The translations under genes and the position numbers were made by a program. DNA of 64,000 bases from Tetrahymena elliotti 4EA. Lineage: Eukaryota; Ciliophora; Oligohymenophorea; Hymenostomatida; Tetrahymenidae. Numbering within the stretch: position 1 is the first letter of the stretch; each line of letters starts with the position of its first letter. Shown piece after piece: positions 1-14,800 of this stretch. The notes beneath the pieces are model-generated. The model searched no databases and was not told the origin of the DNA. It worked only from the letters and a program-made list of their open reading frames with translations. The stretch covers positions 1 to 64,000 of the forward strand of contig JH720323.1 of assembly GCA_000231825.2 (NCBI GenBank). The letters are read 5' to 3'.

Positions 1-242
1 ATAATTTTTATCAATTTAGATAATAATTTTGATTTAATTCTATATGTAATATCTGGAGAAAGTATAAGGATTGTGAAAGGTATTTTTAATATTTATTTAT
101 TTGAAAAAACATTAGTAAGTTCTATAATTATTATAAAATAATCACTTTCATTAATAATTTAAAGTAAATAAATGTTATTAATAATTTAATATAAGTTAAA
201 TTATATTACAGTAAAACTCTATCAAAAATTAAATCAAAGCTA

Positions 243-3200
243 ATGAGTTAAAGTAAAGATAATAAATAGGAAGTATACTAAGAAATTTGTATAAAAAATG
301 ATAAAAAAATCCATTTAGAAAACACTCACTTTGATTTACATAACTTAAAGTAGTATATGAGGCAGCACAGTGATACTCTTAGTGAGATTATCATAAGAAA
401 CTGTGCTTCGAACTATAAAAGGTTTTAGATTATTCACACATTATTTTTAGAAGCAGATCTTCTACTAATAGATTTCGCAAATTTAAATAAGTTAGAAGTT
501 GAAAATATGAAGCCGTAGCTAGAGGAAGAAAATACTTTATATAAAAAAGATATGGATAGTCTATATGAGCTTAGTATAAAAAATTTGATGGCTGAATTCA
601 ATATTCATCTAATGCTTCGCTAAAATTTGAATCACGATAAATCAAAGATTGTAATAAAATAAATATGCTTTGATTCTAAACATGCTTTTTATTATTCATT
701 AAATGCGCTTCTAAAGTATAGAGTCGAAATAAAATGTGTTAGTTTTGTAAATATTTTAGATATGAAAATTAACCCTATGAAAGCTTTTTGTGAGAAGATA
801 AGAGATTTATTCATTTTAACAGAAATATAGTTTATTAATGTGCTCTTTAGTGATTAGAATATTTTGCAGATAAGGTATCTACTAAATTGGAAGTAGACAT
901 CTCTTGAAAGATTAGTTTTCAAAAGAATATAAATGAGCGAGTATTAGCTGGAATTGCTATTCTCAGCAAACAACTTTACTCTTTAGGATTTAACCAACTT
1001 GAAGAAATTCATTTTTAAGTGTGATGAAAAGCTGTAGAAATGCTAAGCTTATAAAAACTTAATAAAAAAGTATAAAGAATTTCACCAAAAAGAAATCAAG
1101 AATCAAATTGAAGATAATTATAAAATGTAAAAACCAATTGAAGGAAATATTAATAATTAGATTGAATTAGTAAAAGAAAAAGATTACATAAAATAAAAAC
1201 TTTTTGAGCCAAAGCACATTATTATCTATGGGTAAAGTGAATCATCTAAATTTTCATCTTTTTAAAAAGAATTGCAGTAACCTCTAAAAATGTTACTCTT
1301 TTAATTAAGTTAATCTAATTTTTGTGAGGAGTTAGATATATCTGCTGTTTCATTGATAGGTGCTCCTCAGGAGATCATAAATTATTTAATAAAAGCAGTT
1401 TGCGATTCTCTTTCACTTCATACTTTAAAAATATAAAATTGTTAAGAATTGATTCATTTACTGCATGAAGGGTTTAAGCAAAAAAACGATTTTTAAGACT
1501 TAGAAGTAAAGAAATTAGATGAAAATAAGAAGAAAAGTTAATTAGCTATCAAATAAAAAATGTAAATTTTGAATAGAAAAGATTAAATTTATTTTTAATT
1601 TATTTTTTTGTTGATTTGAAATTTTTATAATAATTTGAAATTTATTTAGGTAGTTAAATAATTTTTCATTAAATAAAAAATTAGTGATAATTCACTTCCT
1701 TAAAATTAATCTTCAAATTAAGACAAAAAATTTAATTAAAACCTGAAAAAATAATTGAAAGCTTTTGATGATAATGACGACAATTTAAATGAGCATATTT
1801 AATCAGAATAGGTAAGATCAAATGAGTAATTATCTCACAGGTAAAATGATAATCAAGAATAAACTAATCATGTCACACTAAATTCAAACAGCTTTATCAA
1901 GATTAAAAAAAAGGTTAAGAGAAAAGCTCTCAAGCAATTCATTGTTGAGGGAAACGACCACAACATATTTGGGTAGAGTAGTTTAAATAATATTATCTAA
2001 ATGATGTATTATTCTTCAGTTGTGTCTATTGATTTTAATGATTCAGCTCTAACAAAAGATGGTATGAAAGGAATCTTAGATGGATTTGAATAGCTTAAAT
2101 AAAAAAACGATTTTTTAGAAATAAAATAATTTACAATGAAAAATATGAAAGAGTCTAATCAGATCGATGGCTAGACATGGATGAAGTTTGGTTAAAATTT
2201 ATTTTTAGCCGTTGGAGAATATTTAGAGTAAATAGTACTAGATGATATTAAAACCAAAGAATCTATTTTCTTTGAAGTTTTGAGAGGAGTCTTTTCCTAT
2301 AAAGTAAAATAAATGAAGATTAAGTTGCGCTCTTTTATAGTGAAAAAGAAAACTGATACATAAATGCCCATTTATCAATTTCTTAATCAGGCTTTACAAT
2401 ATTGGTCATTACAAGAGCTTCGTATTTCTAGTTAAGTGGATAGTTCATATAAGAACAACAATAATAACTATAACTATTTGAACAAAATTTAATCAAATTA
2501 AATGTATAGTCACAACATAAGATCTCATCAAATGAGTGTCAGTTAGACTGGTGTTAATGAACATGTTTAATCTTAAGTATTAATTTTAAAACAGGAAATT
2601 ATACTTAACCAATGCAGTACTTTGAAGATTTTGCAGTTGTCTCACTTTAAATAGTTAGATTGGCATAGTTTTATTAAAGATATTGCTAGCTGTTATCTTA
2701 AACTTGAAGAACTTGACATATCTGACAATGGATTAAATTTAGATTTTATTTCTTTCTTAACTTTAAATAGCTGTCTCTCTAATATATAGACTTTAAAGAA
2801 GCTAAATCTAAGTAAAAATCCCTTAAAGACCATGCCTTCACATCCTAAGCAAAACCAATTACAAAATTCATAACTTTCTTTGTAAAGCGCAAATTTAGAG
2901 GCAAGTTCAACTAAACTAATTCAACCAAAGTACTAATCTCCATTGAATTAAAAATATAAAATCAACTTGCAAAACTCTGATGATTTTGAGAAGATAGCAA
3001 ACAATGTTCTAAAAAAACCTGCATAGGATATGTTTAGTTACCCACCAAGTTTGGTTGAATAAAAAGAAGAATATTCAGAATAAGAAAGTATTGAAATTGT
3101 AAATTCATAAGAGAACCATAAATAATAGTAAAGTGATTAATACAATTACAAATCTGACATCAACTTAATCAATATAGATTTGAACAAGAACAGTAGCAAT

Positions 3201-6200
3201 AATTAACAAACAAGAAAAAGATAAAGCTCTAGTTTTGATGTCAAGCACATAAAGGCTAAAAACATAGCTATTACTGAAGAAAAATAAGCTAGAAAGTATG
3301 ACAAAGTTATGAATGATTTTTTTTCTTACATATTTAAGATGCATAGCTTAGAATATTTAGATCTATCTTATACATAAATGTCTAATACAGAAATAGAAAT
3401 GATAGAGAACCAAATGAAGGTGTAAAAAGAAAGCAACTTGAATTTTGAAAATATTAATTTAAATGGAAATGCAGATATCAGGCAATCAGATTATTTTAAA
3501 AAGAAGGTATTAATATTTTAAAATTGTCTTGATTAAGTAAAGAATCAAGATGAAAAGAATAATAATGTAAAGGCTATATAATAGTAACTGTTGATTTAGC
3601 CAAAGATTAATCATGCTAAGAGTATTACTGAATTGAATATGTAAAAATGTGACTTTAATAGTGATTTTTCTACTCAGATCATAGAAATTCTAAAGCTAAA
3701 ATAGTGCTAATTTAGAACTATCAATTTAAGTGAAAATCATACAATAACTGAACCTAAATGGAGAGCTATTATTAAGCAAATGCTAATAAGCTAAGGAAGA
3801 TTTCTTGAAAATCTAATCTTATCAAATTGTAAATTTAAAGATTCTCATATCATCGAAATTTGTGCAGCAGTAAAAGAAGTTTGTGAAAGTCAAAGACAAG
3901 AAATTCTCAAAAAATATGAATATGGAGCACTATAATTAAATCTATTAGATTTAAGTGATAATCCATAAATTCAAAATAAAGAAGGCTGGGTTACCTTAAT
4001 TAAAACTCTTCTTGGTTCTGTATTGATCAGCTTAAGATCAATTATTCTTAGATCATGCAGTATCAATAATATAAAATCTTAATATTTACTAGAGGGGCTT
4101 TAAGAAGCAAATCTAGAATTAAGGTAATTATAATTGAAATGGTTAAATTTATATAAATAATTTTTTTTATTTAAAAATATAGAAAAAATAGTGATATTTG
4201 TCTTAGATGCTTAGAGCAAATAGATTTAAAAGGTAATCCTATACCATTAGGATTGTAAGTTGATCTGCAAAAGAGTTTTCTTTTATAAAATATATTACAA
4301 TCATAAATTTCTTAGATATAGGAGTGCAATGAAGATATAAGAAAAAAACTGAAGAATCTTAACTCAAAAAAAGAGTTTTTTATTCAATAAATTTAGAAAG
4401 CTCCTTTTATAAAACATATGAAACCATCTGCTACTTAAATTATTTTTGGTATTGAAAGTTCTGATAAACTAGATTTAATTCTTCCTAAGGTATTAAAATC
4501 TTTCTCATATATCGATAGTTTAATCATCCACATTAACTACAAATTTATAAATGAATTGATTAGAGGATTACAAAAATTAGAAAAAAAAATTTAAAAGTAA
4601 AATTAAGATGAAATAATACAGAACGAGATTTGCTCTATTTACGAAATTTAATCTACTTAATTAAGTTTCAGAAGTGTCACATTAATTTTAAATGTCGAAT
4701 CTCTAGAGATAAAGGAAGAGTCCTCTTCATATTAAAATGTTTAACACAATAACTAAAAAAAATCAAAGTTTAATAAAGAAAAAGTGAAAAGTAATAGTAA
4801 GAAAAAAATAGTTTCTTTTGGAGAAGATAGAAGTAGTGAAGGCAGTTAAAATCTAGAAAATGATAATGATGATGAAGAAAAAGTAACATAAAAATTAGCT
4901 CAATAAATTAATGAAGAAGAAAAGATCCGAGAAGATCAAAATTAAAATTTAGAGGAAGCAGTTGACCTTATTTTTAACTATTAAAAACATTAACAGGAAT
5001 AGATCAAGTAAAAAAAACAAAAGGAAGACTGTGGGGAATATGATTTAAATAATATTTTGACTTTTGAAAATCAAATTGATCCAAAAAAATGGGAATGTAT
5101 CATCAAAAGCTTATATGGTATAGCCAAATTTGAAGAACTGATAATGCAAAATTGTAAGATAGATGGAAGGGTTCTGACTTAGATTGGAAAAGTAACAAGT
5201 TTAATTTCTTTAGATGTAAGTGATAATAATCTTTTATATTTGATTCCATCTGATAAAAAGGATTAAAAACATTCAAATAACAATATACAAAAGTAAGCAA
5301 AAATAAACCCATTTGAAGGGTTAAACCTTTTACTCAATTTTTCAAATTTAATTGAGTTAAACCTTTCAAATACTAACATTAATGCAAGATTTGTTAAATA
5401 ATTTACTTAGATTCTTAAACCTTTGGATCACGAATGTCGGTCATAACCTTTTTACCTTACAAAAATCAATTTATCTAATAATAAAATGCTCTAAAAGCAA
5501 GATTGGCAAAATTTAATAAAAGAATTAATCAACAACACATGTCTCGAAACATTAATTTTAAGAGATTGCAATCTAGGTAGACATAATGTGCAAGGCCTAA
5601 TAAATGCACTCCTTTATGCAGAAAGAACTGAATATCTATAAAACATAGATCTCTCCTATAATAAAAGCATTTATCCAGAAGAGTGGGGAATAATTATGGT
5701 GAATTTATTTAACAGATACAAAATACATTAATTGAATATAAGCTATTGTGCTATTTATGATTAAAAGCTCAAAAATATTTTAAAAAACTTATATCTTAAT
5801 AAAATTGAGCACTTAAGGTCATTAGATTTTAGTGGAAATTTCATTGAAAATCCTGAGAATTTGTTTAAGTTTATGAACCTTCTTTACTAAGCATCTAAAA
5901 TTGAGGAAATAAAGTTTGAAAATTGTAATTTGAATAAAAAGAACACAGAATATTTTAATGATTAAGTTCATTTACTCTAGATCAGAACCCTCAAAACTCA
6001 TTCTTCTCTCTAAATAGTTAATTTTTCTAACAACCCTCAAATATTAGAAAGCTACTGCCATTCTTATACATATTTCCAAACATTTTTAGAAAACTCTACT
6101 TAATATTTTTAGAATATTTAAGAAATTTATTTGGAAAATTGTTTAATAGATTAAGCAAAAATTAATTCATTTATTTAATGTTTCATATCAATAAACTCAA

Positions 6201-9200
6201 AAGGTTTAAAAATAAACAGTCTACAAACCATCAACATCTCAGGAAACAGAATTCTTGGAGAATAATTTTCTGAAATGTTGCCCCTTATTATATAAGTTGC
6301 AAGTTCTTTGCAGAATTTATACATTGGATTTAATACTAATAAATGCTAACAATAACTCTAACAAGAGTACTAAGATAAAATATTAGATTAACCAAATTTA
6401 GAATTCAATGAAGCTAAACCTTTAAACTCACATCTAATGAATGGAATTCAAGGGATCACAGCTGCGTTTAAGAAAATTGGTCTTTTATAACTCAATAAAA
6501 TTTAGGTAAAAATTTAATAAAATTTAATTGATTATTTTAATTTAAAAACATGTTGATAGGTTTCAGATGATGAAGAAGTAAGTGAATCAGACTGGACTGA
6601 ATTTATTGATATCTTGTTTGAAAAAACAAATAAAACATTGCAACATATCATGATTACTGGGTAAAGAAAAATGTTGATAAAGGAATCTATGTTTTTTACA
6701 AGTTTGCATAAGATTTTAAGAAAAAAAAGGCATTCAAATTAATTTTTAAGAGAATATTTTAACTAAAAGATGAAAGGACATAAAATAGATATGTAGATTT
6801 AGAGCATTGGTTACTATTAAGGAGTTAATTAAAAAATATTTGTATTAACTGGTTACATTTGGCCTAGCTTTGTAAAAAATGGATTTTAGCCTGAGCTTGA
6901 GAATGGAAATATATTATAATTGGATAACCAAGAGTATGATAAATATTTTTGGAAAACTTCTACATAATCTAGAAACGTTTGTGTTAAGCTTCATAACGAT
7001 ATGAGTATTATGAAATTCGAGGGTACTATTTAAAAAGATAAGGAGAACAAAAAGGAAAGTATAATGGGTAAAGATAATGACAAAGAAATAAATATTAATC
7101 AGAAAGTAGAATTATTTATTGCTTTGAACTACCTTAGAAAATATTTAAATTGTGAGCAAATTGTTTAAAAGAAAATTGATTCTAAGAACAAGGCACAAGC
7201 AGTGATACAATCTTAGCTATTTATAAATATTAACTACACTTATAGTAAACTACCAATATTTTTAATCAAAAATGTCCTAAGAGCTCCTTTGCAGTTTACA
7301 GAAGTAGATTTATCTCCTATTCTTAAAGGTTATTAAAATCTCGCTTTTGATTATCCTATTTACTTATTTTTGATTTAAACCTGCAACTTATACCCTTGTG
7401 ATAGTATGGCTGAATTTTTTGTAAAGCTCATCAAAAGTCTATCTACATACTACTTTTCAATTGATTAAAACTTCTTTAACATGATATAAGCATCTCCTCA
7501 TTTCTTCCTTACGGAAAAAGATAGAGACAATATACAAAACTCCTTAAATAAATACAAGCATTTTGATTAAGATGAAGAAGAAAGTAAATTAAAATAGTAA
7601 GAATCCTTAAAACATAAGAATAGTAATCAGAGATCAAATCATCATGGAAGCAAATAAAACACTTAAATTATTTAACAAGATTGTTTTTCAAAGAAAATGT
7701 AAAGCAATAAGCAACAAAATAATTTAGTTAATTCATTTTAGTCAATTAAATAAGATCAAAACGGTACTGATTCTTTCAATCGCCATGCTTCTAATATCTT
7801 AAGTAACAACATGGCTTAATAATTTAATTCTAATTTAAATCAAAGCAAAATTATGTACGCCTAAGCCAATCCAAATTTTTCAAGTAATTAACTCTAATAA
7901 GATGCTCAATCTATAAATAATAAAACATAAATATTAAATGAAATCAGCTAAATACACCTTATTCCACATAGGGTAATGTCAGAGAAGTAACCTACATAAA
8001 TCATCAACTAATTTCTAAACTAAAATCAATCCATAGTTAATGATATGAGATAAAGTATTAACAAACCATTACACCTTAAAAAATAAGTCACAAAAGCACA
8101 TATTTAGAAGCTTGAGGTAACTTCATTAAATTTTATTTTTTTTCAACAAAAGATTTTATTTATTATTCTAAAATTTTTTATCAATATTTAAAGCAAGAAA
8201 AAAAATTTTGGACTGTGTTATGCCCTTATTACTTTTAATCAGAGAGCATGGATGGAGTTGAAGAAATACATATTATTCATAGAATTTAAAAAATGCCTCC
8301 TAGTGAGTTAGAATTAAAGGGAATGTCAATTAGTGCTATTAAGACAATTTATGCTTTCTGTTTCTAAAATCCTTATTTTACTGCTTGCTAGATGGATTAC
8401 AATCACTCTGTGTTTGTGAACACAAGTTTAGCCTGGAGTTTAAGAGAAAAAATATATCGCCATTATTGTAATTATAAAAGAAATCCAATAAAAAATAAAT
8501 TACAAAATGTACTTTTTATGATTCTAAGATTAATGATTAGGGAAAATGTATTTTATAAATATGATAACTCAGCTATTTTGTTAGATTAATACTACTCAAA
8601 GAAAAATATTACTCTCTATATAATGATGTTTTTGATTATTGTTTTTCATATTCTTACCATTTTAGTCCCTTTTATTTTCTCAAATGAAGATGGAGCAACT
8701 TGGGATTCTCATTTCATTTATGGAATATTTTGCATCATAACCTTCTTTTTTGAGCTTTTTCTAGTCAAAGATATATTAAGTAAAATATTACATCTAACTC
8801 CAGGATTTTATGTTGTTGGAAAATCTTCAACATATTTGCAGGCATGCTATCGAAGATTCAAAAAAGTTTTGGTGGAGTAAACCATAATTAATTATAAATA
8901 TTTAATTTTCTTTTGGTATCTTCTGACAAGCTAATTTAGTAGATTTAACACATATAGTGATTTTTGCTTTCTAGTTTTATGCTGGAGGAAGAGTTCTCTG
9001 ACAATTTTCTACTTTTCATGCTTTACCCTTTTTACAAATAAAGCCATCAGTTTGTATAGATTCATGAGCATTAAATAAAAAGATGAACTTAAAAGAAAAC
9101 TTCCAGGAAATAACATCACCAAGTTCTACGAAACCTCAATTTAATTAGATTTTATAGCTTTCTCAGAAGTACTTGATATAGTGAGTCCCTATAATGTAAC

Positions 9201-9475
9201 TCGTATCCCAAATAATTGGTTGACTAAGCTAATAATACCTAAAATAAGTGGCCAATCAATGAATTAAAGAATTTATTATCAGCTTCTAAGAATCATATTT
9301 GAAGATGTGCCTTAAATAATTATTTAAATTATTTACCTCATCGATTAAATTGACATATACGTAATTTATTAATTATTGATAATTTTTCTTCCAGACAGAT
9401 TTTGATTATTATTCTAAATTAAAAAATAAGAATTAGTCCTAATATAATGATTAGAAATCAAATTTTTATCATTGA
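243..9475 (+). CDS. Giant leucine-rich-repeat protein with C-terminal multi-pass membrane domain
   Basis: About 2,961 residues over six exons. Best introns are 1562-1684, 4124-4182, 6506-6559, 8117-8193 and 9361-9394; the first two have alternative splice sites. The first ATG after an upstream in-frame TGA is at 243; a second in-frame ATG is at 357. The N-terminal ~2,600 residues carry many ribonuclease-inhibitor-type LRR units (LEELDISDNGL, LKKLNLSKNPL, LNLLDLSDNPQ, LEQIDLKGNPI) broken by Gln/Asn/Lys-rich linkers. After the 8117-8193 intron come hydrophobic stretches near 8620-8690, 8720-8775 and 8895-9060, then EDVPQIIIQIIYLID, recalling the PQ-containing helices of XK-like membrane proteins (weak inference). 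Likely an integral membrane protein with a large LRR scaffold on one side. I do not recognise a named orthologue. The single-gene model depends on splicing keeping frame, which it does at all five introns. Confidence 0.85.
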
Positions 9476-9638
9476 TTTATTTATTATTATTTTTTAATTG
9501 ATTTATAATCATCTAAAAATTAGATTAACATTTTTGAATTTAATTTTTTACCCAATAAAATTTTAAGATTTAATTTATCAAAAAATAATTTATATTTATT
9601 AATAATTTATAAAATGATAGGCATACATCTCTTTGATT

Positions 9639-9914
9639 ATGAGTTTTATTAGCTTTAGTTTAGCCCTTTATAAGATTTTAAGCATCAGGCCATCAATTAT
9701 ATCATAATTAGATTTTGATGAATTGAAAATTTAAAAATAAAATGATCATGTGATGGTCTTAAAAGAATTTGAAAAGAAATAAGATGAAATGTTGGGTTAA
9801 CTACATAAATTAGTAGAAAATTCTAAAAATCCTTCAAGTCCTATATAATTTTCCAAATTAAAATAGTTGAATTTTTAATCTTCACCATTAAAGCCTCAAC
9901 CCTTTAACCTTTGA
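9639..9914 (+). CDS. Small hypothetical protein
   Basis: A 91-residue frame, ATG to TGA, starts 164 bases after the giant LRR gene. It begins with a short hydrophobic stretch (MSFISFSLALYKI), continues with a charged helix (VLKEFEKKQDEMLGQLHKLV) and ends Pro/Ser-rich. Several in-frame TAA/TAG codons act as Gln, as in its neighbours. No domain is recognised. It could be a genuine small gene or an exon of something larger; its codon use resembles that of coding sequence here. Confidence 0.45.
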
Positions 9915-10142
9915 TTAAACAATATTTTTATGTATAAAATTTATATTAGTTTACTATTTATTTTATGAAAAAAATTTTTATGTTCAAATCTTTTAAGTTA
10001 CTTAAAACTTATTCTAAAATTGTATTAAATAAATACTTACTATCAATTAATAAACATTTGTTTCATTGCCTTCTCTTTATTATATAATTTCTCAGAAAGA
10101 AATCTTTAATTCTACATAATTACTATCTCAAAAAAAAAGAAA

Positions 10143-11003
10143 ATGGAAGAGATCTAACAACAATAAAAATAAATCAACTTTGAAATTCCTGATTTCGAAT
10201 AAGTATTTCCAAATTTAATATCTTAAATCTAGCAAATAGCGTCATCTTAAATTCCTTTGTAGACAAAAATTTTTGGATGTTACCCAAATTAATTTCAAAA
10301 AGTTTGTAAGTAAATTGAAGATAAGATAATATAATGGAGTTGGTTAAAAAAATAATCTAAAAGTAAAGTAGTCTATCATGTCTACAAAATGATATTTTCA
10401 TTAGTCAATGATGAAGAATTTAAAAATCTCTCCTAGGTAGATTAAAATACCTTAATTTGGGCTTCTCTTTTACATGATATTTGTAAAATTGGTGAGCCAA
10501 AGATTAAGGGTAAAGATCATTGCCATCCTTTTAAAAGTGGATATGAAACCCTTAAGATATTTAATAAATTAAAATTTATAAATTTAACAGAAGACTAGTT
10601 AAATGAATGGGAAGCTATATTTAAGTAAGGCTATCATCCCTGTAAAGAAGAAAAGGGAAAGTTTGTCCATAATAATTAAATAGTAATTTAAGTCAAAGAA
10701 TATTTAGATAAAATTTATGGAAATAGTGAGATAAATCCATAAAAAGAAGCTATTCTTTTAATATTTCTTCATTAAAGCCTTAGTCTGATAAAAGAATACC
10801 CACCTAAAACTCCACTAGAAGATAAGTATTACAAAATTCTGCTAAATGATAGATTTTTGGATTTATTTTATTTTATTGCAATACATGATAGTAGATCTTA
10901 TAAAATGTGCAAATTATTTAATTTTACATTTAAATTTAGCAATTTACAGAAAGAAGTTAAAACAAATATTTCATCTTTAAAAGATTTTATTAAAAAAGAA
11001 TGA
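10143..11003 (+). CDS. HD-domain putative metal-dependent phosphohydrolase
   Basis: An intronless 286-residue protein. The core reads KVVYHVYKMIFSL (His79), then TLIWASLLHDICKIG with the His111-Asp112 doublet, then KDHCHPFKSGYE with His126/His128. This is the spacing of HD-superfamily proteins, where these residues bind metal at the phosphohydrolase site. A later AIHDSRS could supply a further ligand. The N-terminus is Gln-rich and has no signal peptide, so it is probably cytosolic. Substrate cannot be told from sequence; the family includes nucleotide and cyclic-nucleotide phosphohydrolases. It converges on the IQCH-like gene downstream. Confidence 0.8.
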
Positions 11004-11866
11004 TTAATTCTTAATGTAGTCTTAAATATCATTTTTGTAAATATAATTTATTGAATCCTTAAATAAATAAAATAATAATCAAGATTTTTGATCAGAGATC
11101 AGCTTTTTATATCAGACATAAATGATAAAAGTAAATTAACTAACTCAACAATTAAATTATATCTCTAAATTAACAACAAAAACAAAAATATTTATTTATT
11201 ATATGATGATAATTTAAGGAATAAATGAAATTTATTAATAAAAATATATTATTAAATATATTTAATTAAGAGTTACTTGCATTAATTTATAGAATGTCTT
11301 TAATATCTCATACTTTTAAGTGTATTTTTTCTTTAATATTCAAAAAAATAACTCAAATAAAAAATTTATGATCAAAGGATTTAAAATTTTTTGAAAAGCT
11401 TTTTCTATAAATTAATACAGTAAATGTTTTATATAAAAAAATAAATAGATAATTTAAAATAATCATAAAAATAATTAATGAACAAAAACACTTTTTTTAT
11501 CTTGAAAATAATTAAAATAATGATAAATTTTCTTTAAAATTTTTGATAAATTGAATGATTCAATTTGTCTGAAATTAATTCTCACCAAAAATAAAAAATT
11601 ATTTTATTTTATGACTTTTATTAATAAATTAATGAAATTTATTCATAGGATTCTTAACTCAACAACCTTAAAGATTTTTTACTTATTATAATTTTGAATA
11701 AAACTTATATATAAAAATATATAACTCAAGATATTGATATCCTTAAAGATTATTTATAAATTGATTATTAGAAGGAGAATGATTATTATTAAAATTAAAA
11801 ACAGAATGATTATATCTTTTTAAAATAATTTATTGAAATGAATGCGGAGTTAGAATTATTTCTAAA
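11004..11866. other. Intergenic, convergent 3' ends
   Basis: A+T-rich spacer between the plus-strand HD gene and the minus-strand IQCH-like gene. It must hold both 3' untranslated regions. No coding frame or RNA gene is recognised. Confidence 0.6.
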
Positions 11867-14800
11867 TCAGTAACTTCTATCAGGGTTGTTATTATTTTGA
11901 GGGCTATTGGCTGACCCTAAATAGTTAATTTATTTTTCGTTATTCTTATTTAAGTTTCTTACTTTACTGATTATATCCATGAGATAAATTTGATCTGTCC
12001 TATTTTTCAATTTAATAATTTCTAAATATTTTTACCTTATTACATTTTATTTTTACCTTTTATATAAATCTTTTTGGGTTTTTCTTTGAACAACACCTGC
12101 TATTTAGAGAATGAAATTGAGAGCATCTGTCATAAATTTAATGTTTTTTCTAGAGTTTTCACCTAAGGATTATAATTAAAGATAACTAATTAAAAATAAA
12201 TATATTTATTTAAGTAGTAGTACTTATTGTCATTAAACTTAGAACTCCATTTTCTATATTATCGATCAGCAAGAATACAGATCCCTGCTTTTTTTCTATA
12301 TCAAAAGAGATAGAGTTCTTTCTGCAAAGCTAGAAGAAATCTCTATATCCCATAGTATTAAATCCTCTATGGAAGATATAAGGAATATACATGAAAGATC
12401 TCTCCTCAAACTCATCAACAATATTAGATTTTTCCGAGTCTTCATTTTCTTATTCATTTTCTTCAGGTAATATTTTTTCTGGAATGCTTCCTCCTAAATA
12501 ATACCTTCCTGTGATTTTATCTATTTTTCCTATTGTGTAAATTGCCAATTAATTTAGATATATTTAAAATATATTTTTTGTAATTTTTACCTTTAGCTAA
12601 AAAGTCAAATATGAAAAAGGCTGAAGAGTAATCATTCAAATAGCAATCTAGACCTATTAACCAGAATAATGGATGATTTAATTTATTTGAAGGGTCAGGG
12701 AAGGCAATCATGTCTACTGTGATATATCCATAAATACCTTTTTGAGACAGCTTTTCTCCTAGCGAACTGCACAATTACTTTAAATTCAATGAAGGAAGAG
12801 ATTATTATGGGAATATATTACCAAAATTAACAAAATCTTAGCCATATATTTTATCATAGGAAGCTAAGACATGAGTTTATCCATCAGGATCTAAGCGGAA
12901 GAATACTGAAGGAGAAGCAACTTCTTCCATAGAGCATAAAGGAGAAGCTTCTATAATACCTTTATGTTCCAAGAAGTAGTATAGAAATTCTTAGTAATTC
13001 TAAAATAATGTTGGGATAGCAATTAATGTTTTACTTGGAAGTAAAGAAGAAACTATTTCCCTAATTTTAGAAACTTAACTTTCATCAATTTCTTTCTTTT
13101 ATTTTCTTATATCACTCAACACTCTAATAGATTCAAGAGAGAAGAAAGCAATACCTCTACCTTTAAACTCTCCATCTATCTTGAATACCCATGTATTAAC
13201 ATTTGAATACTTTGCTATTAAAATAGTAAGTTTATTAATTAAGTCTTCTTCATCAAATATATTTTCAGCTCCTGGTGCTGTTGGGAACTTGCATTCTTCA
13301 AATAGTTGCTTAGCCTAACTCTTTTTACAAATGTTTCCAACTACATCATAATTACCACAGAAGATAGGAACTTTCAATGTCATGCCTACTAAGTTATCTT
13401 CTTTACAAGGAACTCCCTATAAAAATTTCAAAAGAAATTAAACAATAAACTAAAAAATATTTCTAATTACAGGGACTATGTAGGCATTCTTATTCTGTAT
13501 GATATCCTTTATTTTTTTCAAAGCTAAGGGAGAATAATATAAGAGTTTAACAGTTGAAAACTTAGGAAATAATTGAGCATTTTCTGGGAAAATAAAATGG
13601 ATTCTTTCTTTATAATCAACAACATCTCCTAATTCACATATTTTATAGTAATAGGATACGACCTCATGAGGCAACTGATAGGGTAAAACTATAATAACTT
13701 CAATCTATTTGATAAAAATATTATTTAATAAACGCACACTCATTTTACATTTTATTTACATTTGGATCTTTTATTGAAAAAATTCTTGTAAGCTAAATGC
13801 TTTCTCTTTGGTCAAAATGTTCTATTGTGTTTCTTTTGAATTCCTTTTTATTCATTTAAATTTGTTTTTTCATAAGATTGAAGAAATTTTAGTTACATCG
13901 TATGAAAGACTATTTATATGAATTTCAATTCTTTTTGATTGCATAATATATGAGTAATTTTATTTAAACGATTCCTGAAGGGCAAAGTAAGCTGACAATT
14001 TTCCAGATTATATTGATTTTATTCTTCTTTGTGTTATCATGTATCTTAACCAGAACATTACTTTCCATTTCTTTTCTGAGTTTTAGCTTTATTTTTCCCT
14101 CATTTTTTTTAATTCTTTAATAGCTTTTCTCATCTTAAAACTGCATAATATTTTTATTGTTGCCCAAGCTTTTCCTCTGAAATTTGTCATATTTTCTGCT
14201 GGGATTATTTTCTTGATCATATCTTTATTTATTACACATTCAACTAAATCATTAAGCCTTGTTCTAGTTAAATCATTTACAATTTCTAATAGCTGTTTTA
14301 TTTAATTTTCATATGAAAAGAAATAATTCAAAAAATTTTACTTTCATTCCATCGATATGTAAAAGTTTGACATCAAATTTTTTACATAAATCCTCAAGTT
14401 TTTTAATTAGACTATTAACACCTCCCCACTATTCTGTGTATAAAGTCTTCATAACTTTGTAATCTTAGGCTCCTTTTATAATATAACCATTCTTAATTGT
14501 TAAATAGAAACGTCTCTAGACAACAATTTCTTTATGTACTACTTATTTAGGTTACTCGGGCTAGTTTTGCAATAGATACTATGCTTTTTGTAAAAATAAT
14601 TTAAAATCTTTTTCATGATATTCTATTAAATATACCAGTATTAAATTTAAAGTTTGATTTTCTTTTTATCATTTAATTCTAATGTTTAGTTTGTTTAGAT
14701 TAGGCATTTGTATCTGTGATAAAAATATTTGTGTCTTAATTCTAATTTATATTGAAATTTTGCTAAGATATTGACTAGTGTAATTGAGAAAGAGGTAGAA

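Noticed and set aside
5103..5312. Minus-strand 69-codon frame
   Set aside because: Lies inside the plus-strand LRR gene, which reads through with conserved repeats; it is a shadow.
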